From: Eubacteriales bacterium
GTDB taxonomy: Bacteria; Bacillota_A; Clostridia; Christensenellales; Aristaeellaceae
NCBI GenBank assembly: GCA_030528845.1
Contig: JAUMYC010000003.1
Location: 1-38,672, forward strand
Reading direction: 5' to 3'
Length of the DNA: 38,672 bases
The position numbers and the translations under genes are program-made. Positions 1-6,167 of this stretch are shown here, in pieces. The notes below the pieces were generated by a model, which did no database searches, was not told the origin of the DNA, and saw only the letters and a program-made list of their open reading frames with translations. The stretch's first letter is position 1, and each line of letters opens with the position of its first letter.

Positions 1-3
1 GAA

Positions 4-177
4 CTAGATCTCCTCCTTGTCGTGCTTGTGGTATTCCATTTCACCGGGCTTGTCCAGATAGCCCCATGCGTGTTCAAAGGGGGCGTTGAGGTCGGCCGGG
101 ATGACCGGGCCGGCCTTGATGGTGTTCAGGTGCGCGTCTTCGGCGGTGGCGAGATCGAATTTGGTTTTGAGGATCAT
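4..177 (-). pseudogene. Cupin-domain protein fragment, interrupted by TAG
   Basis: Reading leftward from the ATG at 177 there are 57 codons before an in-frame TAG at 6-4. A good ribosome site (GGAGG) lies just upstream, near 186-190. The fragment contains AFEHAWGY-like and GEMEYHKHDKEE segments. The latter fits the first cupin metal motif (G...HxH...E), so this is the N-terminal third of a small single-domain cupin. The reading stops exactly where family members continue with an aromatic residue of the next beta strand: ATC-TAG-TTC would be Ile-Tyr-Phe if TAG were TAC. Either the gene carries a nonsense mutation, or the terminal bases of the window contain an error. The normal family length of about 110 aa would run off the window. 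Its substrate cannot be told. Confidence 0.5.
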
Positions 178-211
178 GAAAGGGCCTCCTTTTGCGGGAT
201 CTTGTTTGGGC

Positions 212-330
212 GGGCGACCGCAAGGGTCGCCCCTACGGAGTGGGCAGCGGTGGGTAGGGGCGGCCTTGCGCCCGCCCGTATTGCATCATGATGCCCGGAA
301 ATGCCGGGCGACCGCAAGGGTCGCCCCTAC
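212..330. repeat. Cluster of REP-like palindromic repeats
   Basis: A 25-bp unit occurs identically at 212-236 and 306-330. Each copy is a hairpin with stem GGGCGACC/GGTCGCCC and a GCAAG loop, followed by CCTAC. A diverged unit in the opposite orientation lies at 255-278 (core GGGGCGGCCTTGCGCCCGCCC in two parts). Such units are dispersed intergenic repeats in many gut Clostridia. No protein-coding potential is evident here. Confidence 0.75.
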
Positions 331-351
331 AAGGCGGACAGCGGAACGAAG

Positions 352-384
352 AATGTCGGCCCTCCGGAGCGGAGAACCGACATT
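352..384 (-). terminator. Hairpin downstream of pgi
   Basis: Perfect 8-bp arms AATGTCGG (352-359) and CCGACATT (377-384) enclose a second inner stem (CTCCG/CGGAG). It lies 14 bp beyond the pgi stop codon. The run of T after the hairpin on the minus strand is weak (TTCTTCGTT), so it may be a weak terminator or another palindromic repeat. Confidence 0.45.
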
Positions 385-397
385 TTTGCGCGTATGA

Positions 398-1735
398 TTA
401 CAGGCGGGCTTCGAGCTCCTTGCGGCGCTCTTCAAAGCCGGGCTTGCCCAGCAGGGCGAACATGTTTTTCTTGTAGGCTTCGACGCCGGGCTGGTCAAAG
501 GGATTGACGCCCAGCAGATAGCCGGACAGGCCGCAGGCCTTCTCGAAGAAATAGACCAGATAGCCGAAATGCCATGCATCGGCGGAATCGATCTCGATGA
601 TGATGTTGGGGGTGCCGCCGTCCATATGGGCCATGAGAGTGCCCTGATAGGCCTTGGAGTTGACGAACTGCACGGTCTTGCCGGCGAGGTAGTTCAGGCC
701 GTCGATGTCCTCGGCCGCTTCCTCGATGTAGGCCTCGGTGCGGGGCTCGTTGACCCACAGCACGGTCTCGAAGAGGTTGCGGGTGCCGTCCTGAATGAAC
801 TGGCCGATGGAGTGCAGGTCGGTGGAGAAGTTGGCGGCGGTGGGGAAGATGCCCTTCTGATCCTTGCCTTCGGACTCGGCGTAGAGCTGCTTGAACCATT
901 CGCCCATCATGGTGAGGGCCGGCTCATAGTTGACGAGGATCTCGGTGTTCTTGCCCTTGCGATAGAGGATATTGCGCAGCGCGGCATACCGGAAGGCGGG
1001 GTTGGTGGACATATCGCCGCCGATGCAGACTTCGCGGGCGTCCTGCGCGCCCTTCATCATGGCTTCGATATCGATGCCGGCGGCGGCGATGGGCAGCAGG
1101 CCCACGGCGGTCAGCACGGAGAAGCGGCCGCCGACGTCGTCCGGAACGATGAAGGATTCATAGCCTTCGGCGGTGGCGAGGGCCTTGAGGGCTCCGCGCG
1201 CCTTGTCGGTGGTGGCGTAGATGCGGCCCTTGGCGCCTTCCTTGCCATACTTTTCTTCCAGCAGCTTCTTGAAGATGCGGAAGGCGATGGCCGGCTCGGT
1301 GGTGGTGCCGGATTTGGAGATGATGTTGACGGAGAAATCGCGCTCGCCGATGATCTTCACGACGTCGTTGAGGTAGGAAGAGGAGATGTTGGAGCCGACG
1401 AAGTAGATCTCGGGGATGTTCTCTTCGCGGATGCCGTTGTACATCTGGCCCTTGACGAATTCGATGGCGGCGCGGGCGCCCAGATAGGAGCCGCCGATGC
1501 CGATGACGACGAGCACGGCGCTGTCGCTCTGGATCTTCCTGGCGGCGGCCTGGATGCGGGCGAACTCTTCCTTGTCATAGTTGACGGGCAGGTCCAGCCA
1601 GCCGAGGAAATCGTTGCCGGCGCCCGTGCGGGAGACCAGCACTTCGTTCACGGTGTTCATCATCGCGGACATATTGTCCAGTTCGCGCTGCTCGATAAAG
1701 CCGGCAACGCCGGTCATTTTCAGATTCATTGCCAT
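398..1735 (-). CDS. pgi: Glucose-6-phosphate isomerase
   Basis: Cytosolic enzyme interconverting glucose 6-phosphate and fructose 6-phosphate at the entry of glycolysis. The 445-aa length fits the short Gram-positive form of Pgi (about 450 aa). Recognisable blocks are [12 protein letters not shown] at residues 79-90 (phosphosugar-binding SIS fold), SKSGTTTEP at 140-148 (phosphate loop), the signature [11 protein letters not shown] from 202, and ESEGKDQ from 287 with the expected catalytic Glu region. The C-terminal AYKKN near 421 carries the conserved Lys. The ATG at 1735 has GGAGA 8 bases upstream; an in-frame ATG two codons later is a less likely start. Transcribed alone from the promoter at 1787-1815, divergent from the glycosylasparaginase operon. 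Nothing is missing or odd. Confidence 0.97.
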   Translation of the reverse strand: MAMNLKMTGVAGFIEQRELDNMSAMMNTVNEVLVSRTGAGNDFLGWLDLPVNYDKEEFARIQAAARKIQSDSAVLVVIGIGGSYLGARAAIEFVKGQMYNGIREENIPEIYFVGSNISSSYLNDVVKIIGERDFSVNIISKSGTTTEPAIAFRIFKKLLEEKYGKEGAKGRIYATTDKARGALKALATAEGYESFIVPDDVGGRFSVLTAVGLLPIAAAGIDIEAMMKGAQDAREVCIGGDMSTNPAFRYAALRNILYRKGKNTEILVNYEPALTMMGEWFKQLYAESEGKDQKGIFPTAANFSTDLHSIGQFIQDGTRNLFETVLWVNEPRTEAYIEEAAEDIDGLNYLAGKTVQFVNSKAYQGTLMAHMDGGTPNIIIEIDSADAWHFGYLVYFFEKACGLSGYLLGVNPFDQPGVEAYKKNMFALLGKPGFEERRKELEARL

Positions 1736-1786
1736 AGTCGATCGTCTCCATTTCTCTGCCCGCGCGGGGCAGCGTTACTCCCTATC

Positions 1787-1815
1787 ATTATAAAACTTCG
1801 GGGAGCGGAATACAA
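1787..1815 (-). promoter_or_regulatory. Sigma-A type promoter of pgi
   Basis: On the minus strand, TTGTAT (1815-1810), a 17-bp spacer and a perfect TATAAT (1792-1787). Transcription should begin near 1780, giving a leader of about 45 nt before the pgi ATG. The match is by eye. Confidence 0.75.
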
Positions 1816-1899
1816 GTGTATTTGCGGTAAACGCGCGCGGCTGCGCGGGAGAACGGGCCTCTTTTTTTGCGCGCGCGGCTCTGAGAGCGGGCGGACATC

Positions 1900-1928
1900 T
1901 TGAAGGAATGGGCGGCGCTTGGTATAAT
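1900..1928 (+). promoter_or_regulatory. Sigma-A type promoter of the asparaginase/CBM9 pair
   Basis: TTGAAG (1900-1905), exactly 17 bp, then TATAAT (1923-1928). The expected start is near 1935, about 33 nt before the ATG at 1968. It is divergent to the pgi promoter, and about 84 bp separate the two -35 boxes. Confidence 0.8.
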
Positions 1929-1967
1929 GAAGGCACGAAAAATACCTTTTTTAGGAGGGCTTTGGAT

Positions 1968-2834
1968 ATGTGGTCTACAGTTGCGACGTGGCAGTTTGCC
2001 CTGCAGGCGGTGAGCAAGGCGCAGGAGATCCTTGAAAAGGGCGGCAAGGCCGTGGACGCCGTGGAAGCGGGCATCCATCTGGTGGAGACCGACCCGACGG
2101 TGGAATCGGTCGGGCGCGGCGGTTATTTGAATGCGAACGGCGAATTGGAGCTGGACGCGGCCGTGATGGACGGCACGACGCTCAAGATGGGCGTGGTGGC
2201 CGGCGTGCGCGGCTTTGAGCATCCCGTGTCCATCGCGCGCGCCGTGATGGAAAAGACGATCCATTCCATCCTCGTGGGCGAGGGCGCCGAGCAGTTCGCG
2301 CGCAAATGCGGCTTTGAGGAAGTGCCGGTGGAATACATGGTCACGCCCGAGGCGATCAGGATCTGGGAAGAGAAGATCGGCAAGGGGCACGATACCATCG
2401 GTCAGGTGGCGCTGGACGAAAACGGCGATATGGTCGTGGCCACGTCCACTTCCGGCGCGAGCATGAAGGTGCCCGGCAGGGTGGGCGATTCGCCCATCAT
2501 CGGCTCCGGCTTTTATGTGGAGACCGGCGTGGGCGGCGCTGCGGCGACGGGCCTTGGCGAGGACATCATGCGCACCTGCTGCTCGTTCCGCGCGGTGGAG
2601 CTGATGCGGCAGGGCGTGCACCCGCAGAAGGCGGCGGAAGAAGTCGTCAAGAGCGCGCACGAGGCCATCATCCGCCACGGCGGCAAGCCGGACTGCATCG
2701 CGCTGGTCTGCCTGAACGCGAAGGGCGAATACGGCGGCGCGGCGAACCATCAGGGCTTCAGCTATGCCAGCGCGCGGCAGGGCGAGGAGCCCAAGGTCGT
2801 GCCGGTGACGCCCATCATCGACAAGGACGCGTGA
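1968..2834 (+). CDS. Glycosylasparaginase-type N-terminal nucleophile hydrolase
   Basis: Family: N4-(beta-N-acetylglucosaminyl)-L-asparaginase / isoaspartyl peptidase (Ntn hydrolases). Members autocleave to expose a threonine nucleophile. The predicted 288-aa protein has GKAVDAVEAG near residue 25, a DGTT motif near 65, and GHDTIG around residues 141-146, where Thr143 would be the nucleophile. TSTSG and KVPGRVGDSPIIGSG follow (substrate-binding loop), then GxGE and MRQG. The start at 1968 is chosen because AGGAGG (1953-1958) sits 9 bases upstream; an upstream in-frame ATG at 1908 overlaps the promoter. There is no signal peptide, so it should act in the cytoplasm, releasing sugar from imported GlcNAc-Asn or cleaving related amides. 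The CBM9-like gene follows after 6 bp, suggesting co-transcription and a glycopeptide/glycan role. The exact substrate is not shown by sequence. Confidence 0.88.
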   Translation: MWSTVATWQFALQAVSKAQEILEKGGKAVDAVEAGIHLVETDPTVESVGRGGYLNANGELELDAAVMDGTTLKMGVVAGVRGFEHPVSIARAVMEKTIHSILVGEGAEQFARKCGFEEVPVEYMVTPEAIRIWEEKIGKGHDTIGQVALDENGDMVVATSTSGASMKVPGRVGDSPIIGSGFYVETGVGGAAATGLGEDIMRTCCSFRAVELMRQGVHPQKAAEEVVKSAHEAIIRHGGKPDCIALVCLNAKGEYGGAANHQGFSYASARQGEEPKVVPVTPIIDKDA

Positions 2835-2840
2835 GCGAAG

Positions 2841-3881
2841 ATGAAGGGAAATGCAAGAGTTAAAGAGCCGATCATCCCCTGTTGCCCGCCGGTGTATCGC
2901 GCGTTCCGCGCGCAGGGCAAGCCCGGCGCGCTGGACGGAAGGCTGGACAAGCCCTTCTGGCAGGCGGGGGAATGGATCGAGGATTTTCATGATATCGAGG
3001 GCGACAGCCTGCCCCGGCCGTGGAAGCGGACGCGCGTGAAGGTGCTCTGGGACGAAGAGGCGCTCTATGTGGGCGCGCAGCTTTGGGACGACACCATCTG
3101 GGCGACGGTGCAGCACCGCGACGAGCTGATCTACATCGACAACGATTTTGAGGTCTTCCTTGCGCCGCAGGACAGCTCGCACCGCTATTTTGAGATCGAA
3201 ATGAACGCGCTGAACACGGTGTGGGATCTTTTGATGGAGCGCCCGCAGAGAGACTGCGTGCGGCGCATCATCGGCTGGGACGTGCAGGGGCTGGAGAGCG
3301 CCGTGTACATCGAAGGCAAGCTCAACGACCCCGGCGCGGACAACCGCTATTGGTCGCTGGAGCTCAAGCTCCCGTGGTTTTCGCTGCGTGAATGCGGCAG
3401 GGACAGCTGCTATCCGGAGCGCTTTGCGCCGGAGGTCGGCGAGGTCTGGCGCATGGATTTTTCGCGCGTGGAATACGAAGTGGATATCGTCGGCGGCGCG
3501 TATGTCAAGCGCAAAGACCCCGCCACGGGCGCGCCTCTGCCCGAGCACAACTGGCTCTGGGCGCCCACGGGCGTGATCGACGCGCACATGCCGGAGATGT
3601 GGGGCTATCTCGTGTTCACCCAAAAGGGCGAGGAGCACCCGCTGCCCGCGGATGACGGGGTGAAATGGGCGCTGCGCAAGCTGTATTACCGGCAGCATGC
3701 CTATGCCTGCAAAAACGGCGCGTTCTGCGCGGATGCGGCGGCGCTGCTGGGAGATGAGGCGGTGGAATATGCGGTCGAGGCCTATGTCACGCCCAGCATG
3801 TTCGAGGGAGTCGCTTGTTTCGACGGCGAAACGTACCACATCGATCAGGACGGCTGCGTCTGGAAGGGCGAGAAGTACTGA
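2841..3881 (+). CDS. Carbohydrate-binding family 9-like protein
   Basis: The 346-aa protein begins with a segment matching CBM9-like (DOMON-related) beta-sandwich domains: GxLDGRLDKPFWQ near 35, then a WKRTRVKVLWDEEALYVG-type strand, YIDNDFEVFLAP and YFEIEMNALNTVWDL. Single-domain members often occur in polysaccharide-use loci and bind sugars. Residues beyond about 230 (after LPEHNWLWAPTGVIDAHMPEMWG) form an extra C-terminal region with no catalytic motif that I recognise. No signal peptide is visible, which is unusual for an extracellular binder but common for this subgroup. The gene starts 6 bp after the asparaginase stop with only a weak GCGAAG ribosome site, so translation may be coupled. 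Function beyond sugar binding is unknown. Confidence 0.82.
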   Translation: MKGNARVKEPIIPCCPPVYRAFRAQGKPGALDGRLDKPFWQAGEWIEDFHDIEGDSLPRPWKRTRVKVLWDEEALYVGAQLWDDTIWATVQHRDELIYIDNDFEVFLAPQDSSHRYFEIEMNALNTVWDLLMERPQRDCVRRIIGWDVQGLESAVYIEGKLNDPGADNRYWSLELKLPWFSLRECGRDSCYPERFAPEVGEVWRMDFSRVEYEVDIVGGAYVKRKDPATGAPLPEHNWLWAPTGVIDAHMPEMWGYLVFTQKGEEHPLPADDGVKWALRKLYYRQHAYACKNGAFCADAAALLGDEAVEYAVEAYVTPSMFEGVACFDGETYHIDQDGCVWKGEKY

Positions 3882-4120
3882 GCGGCAGGGGGGACGGGGA
3901 ACGCGGGGGCTGCTCGCCCCCGGGCCCCTCGGCAAAGGGATATCATCCCTTTGCAAACCCATATAGGGGAATAAAATCCTGCCGGATATGCCTCCTCGAC
4001 AACAGAAGTTCTATCACCATAGATGGGATTCTCAAGGGGTGCTGCCCCTATAACCCCGCTAAAGGGGCATTGCCCCTTTAGAATCCCTTATTTGGAGCAG
4101 ATATTCACAACATGAAAAAA

Positions 4121-4156
4121 CAAGAGAGTCAGGCTGAGCAGCCTGACTCTTGTTTG
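4121..4156. terminator. Bidirectional rho-independent terminator
   Basis: AGAGTCAGGCTG (4125-4136) pairs perfectly with CAGCCTGACTCT (4139-4150). TGTTTGT follows on the plus strand. An A-run (4115-4120) precedes it, so on the minus strand the hairpin is followed by TTGTTTTTT. It can end both the CBM9 transcript and the GH2 operon transcript. Confidence 0.8.
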
Positions 4157-4179
4157 TACTTATAAACGTAAACCTATGC

Positions 4180-4224
4180 AGCCCGGCCCAAGGCGGCGTT
4201 AGCCTTTGCCGGGCTTTTCTCTTT
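4180..4224 (+). terminator. Second rho-independent terminator
   Basis: AGCCCGGC (4180-4187) pairs with GCCGGGCT (4208-4215), with an inner AAGGC/GCCTT stem, followed by TTTTCTCTTT. It backs up the terminator at 4121-4156 for rightward transcription. Confidence 0.7.
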
Positions 4225-4337
4225 GTCGGAAGAATTTTGCCCCCCTACATATGGGATTGCAAAGGGATGATATCCCTTTGCCGAGGGGTGCGGGGGGCGA
4301 GCAGCCCCCGCCGCGTCCTTTACTTACGCCACAACCC

Positions 4338-5177
4338 TTACTTCACAGGCACGCCGGCCTCTTGCGCGAGGGCGCGCATGGTGCGGGCGGCGGCGAGATA
4401 GGTATCGTGGTTGGGCAGATGTTCGATGAAGACGGGGGTATCCTCGCCGAGGGCATGCGCGCGCTTCATCACGAGCCCGAGATCGACGCTGCCCTCGCCG
4501 GGCTGGATCTCGGTGATGGAGAGGGGCAGCTTGCTGTCGATGAGATAGGCGTCCTTGGCGTGGATGGAGACGATATGCTCGCCGAGGACGTCGAAGCAAT
4601 GGTCGATGAAGGCGGAGGAAGCGCGGTAGCGCTCGAGGGAGTTGATCATATTGCAGTAGTCCAGATGCGCCTTGAAGCCCGTGCGGTCGATATCGCGGAT
4701 GAGCTGCAGATACTGCTCGGGCGATTCCGGGGCCATCCACGGCATGGGCTCGAGGGAATAGGCGGTGTGCTCGGGCTGCACGGAATCGATGATGGCCTGC
4801 GTGGTCTCGACCACGCGGTCGTAATACTCCTGCGTGCCCTGACAGGGGTCGTAGCCGTCCCAGCGGGAGCCGGTGGAGCCGGCGATGTTCACGCAGCAGC
4901 GCGCGCCCACATATTCGGCCAGCTCCAGCTGGCGCTTGGCGAAATCGAGCGCCTGCTGCCGTTCGTAGGCGTTGGGGGACATCACGTTTTTCCAGACGCC
5001 GACTTCGCCGATGAGCAGGCCCGCGTCGCGGATGCAGGAGAGGTATTCGTCGATTTTTTCTTTGGGAGAGGCGCTGCTCAGCGGGAAAATGACCGCGCTG
5101 TAGCCGAGCTCCTTGACCTGAGAGAGCCATTCGGAAGGGTTGGAATGCGGGTTGCAGGTGCCGCCGCCAAGTCTCAT
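4338..5177 (-). CDS. Sugar phosphate isomerase/epimerase (TIM barrel)
   Basis: A 279-aa xylose-isomerase-like TIM barrel protein (AP endonuclease 2 superfamily). The usual metal-binding series is visible: Glu in SLEPMPW, Asp in HLDYCN, His in SIHAKD, and Glu in FIEHLP. It begins MRLGGGTCNPHS and includes GARCCVNIAGSTG and the Arg/Trp-rich SRWDGYDP. Members isomerise or epimerise free or phosphorylated sugars, or act as dehydratases; the substrate cannot be read from sequence. The start at 5177 is fixed by AAGGAGGAAA seven bases upstream; the frame stays open further upstream but lacks a ribosome site. It is the last gene of the GH2 operon, 14 bp after the FMN enzyme, so it probably processes the sugar that operon releases. 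Confidence 0.88.
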   Translation of the reverse strand: MRLGGGTCNPHSNPSEWLSQVKELGYSAVIFPLSSASPKEKIDEYLSCIRDAGLLIGEVGVWKNVMSPNAYERQQALDFAKRQLELAEYVGARCCVNIAGSTGSRWDGYDPCQGTQEYYDRVVETTQAIIDSVQPEHTAYSLEPMPWMAPESPEQYLQLIRDIDRTGFKAHLDYCNMINSLERYRASSAFIDHCFDVLGEHIVSIHAKDAYLIDSKLPLSITEIQPGEGSVDLGLVMKRAHALGEDTPVFIEHLPNHDTYLAAARTMRALAQEAGVPVK

Positions 5178-5191
5178 TTTATATTTCCTCC

Positions 5192-6094
5192 TTATTGCCA
5201 TGTGTGCACGCTCGGGCGCACGGTCGTCTTGTCGATGTGGAGCAGGTCGGGCGAGGCGGTCATGGCCATGGTATAGGCGAGGTCGGCCGTGATCTCCTCG
5301 AGCACCTTCTGCGCGCCGGCCGCGCCCTGCTCCTTGATGGCGGGCATGAGCGGGCGGCCCACGCAGCAGGCTGTCGCGCCGAGGGTGAGGCATTTGAAGA
5401 TGTCGAGGCCGGTCTGCAGGCTGCAGTCGACAAACAGCGGGACTTTGCCCTGCGTTTCTTCTAAGATCTCGGGCAGCAGCTGCAGCGGCGGCACACAGGA
5501 GTTGATGCGGCCGTTGTGATGGGAAACGACCATGCCGCGCACGCCGGAATCGAGGCATTTTTTCGCATCGGTGCGGCTGTGCACGCCCTTGATGACGAAA
5601 GGGAGGGAGGTGCTGCGCACGAACCGGGCCAGCTCTTCCGTGCTCATGGGGTACATTTTGTCGCCTTCGATCTCGTCGTAGCCGCCGCGATGGAAGGCGT
5701 GGTCGATATCGATGCCCACGGCGAGGCAGCCCTTTTCTTCCGCATGGCGGATCTTGCTCAGCAGCATTTCGCGGTCGGCATAGGGCTTGATGATCTTGAC
5801 GACGGACGCGCCGGTGGCGAGCATGGCCTCGAGCTCGGCCTTCGGGCCCATGCCGGAGAAGCAGACCGCGCCCGCATCGAAGGCCCCCTGCGCCATCTTG
5901 ACCATGCCCTCCGGGGCGGTCTGATGCAGATGGGAAAGTGCGGCGGTCATGACCGGGGTGCGGAAGGTCTTGCCGTAGAGGGTGAATTCGGTGGAGGGGA
6001 GCACGGCGTCGAGATGGCGCATTTCGACGAGCAGGCTGTCGAGATAGGCGCGGGTGATGACGTCCGAGGAGATGGATCTGCGTTTGTTTTCCAT
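5192..6094 (-). CDS. FMN-dependent alpha-hydroxy-acid oxidase-like protein
   Basis: The 300-aa protein is a compact member of the lactate oxidase/glycolate oxidase/IDI-2 type FMN TIM barrel. Visible elements are TPVMTAALSHLHQTAPEG near the N-terminus and IKGVHSRTDAKKCLDSGVRGMVVSHHNGR in pieces: the Lys of the IKG strand and the His-rich VSHHNGR loop correspond to the FMN-binding Lys and the catalytic His of the family (normally SNHGGR). LFVDCSLQTGLDIFKCLTLGATACCVGRPL is the phosphate-binding end. It is shorter than classical oxidases (about 350-380 aa), the N-terminal Tyr motif is not evident, and the loop reads HHNGR instead of NHGGR. It could oxidise a sugar-derived hydroxy acid. The start at 6094 is chosen for AAGGA nearby. 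It lies between the GH2 and the isomerase in one operon. Confidence 0.82.
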   Translation of the reverse strand: MENKRRSISSDVITRAYLDSLLVEMRHLDAVLPSTEFTLYGKTFRTPVMTAALSHLHQTAPEGMVKMAQGAFDAGAVCFSGMGPKAELEAMLATGASVVKIIKPYADREMLLSKIRHAEEKGCLAVGIDIDHAFHRGGYDEIEGDKMYPMSTEELARFVRSTSLPFVIKGVHSRTDAKKCLDSGVRGMVVSHHNGRINSCVPPLQLLPEILEETQGKVPLFVDCSLQTGLDIFKCLTLGATACCVGRPLMPAIKEQGAAGAQKVLEEITADLAYTMAMTASPDLLHIDKTTVRPSVHTWQ

Positions 6095-6167
6095 GCGTTT
6101 CCTTCTTTCTTTTTTGAATAAATGGGCATGCCCGTCCGGGAGAGGCCGGGCGGGCATGGATATTCTT

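Larger units (their letters stand above)
3898..4318. repeat. Long imperfect inverted repeats flanking nested hairpins
   Basis: The arms at 3898-3969 and 4242-4318 are near-identical in inverse orientation over about 70 bp. Each arm has two small palindromes, GGGGGC/GCCCCC and GCAAAGGGAT-ATC-ATCCCTTTGC (3932-3954 in the left arm). Between them is another nested hairpin unit at 4025-4087: outer arms GGGATTCT/AGAATCCC and inner AAAGGGGC-ATT-GCCCCTTT. The two terminators at 4121-4224 also lie between the arms. The stretch sits between converging genes, has no reading frame worth calling, and resembles a non-coding repeat element without transposase. Confidence 0.7.

Noticed and set aside
1788..3962. 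724-codon minus-strand frame opposite the asparaginase and CBM9 genes
   Set aside because: Low-complexity His/Arg/Ala composition and no recognisable domain, while the plus-strand proteins match known families.
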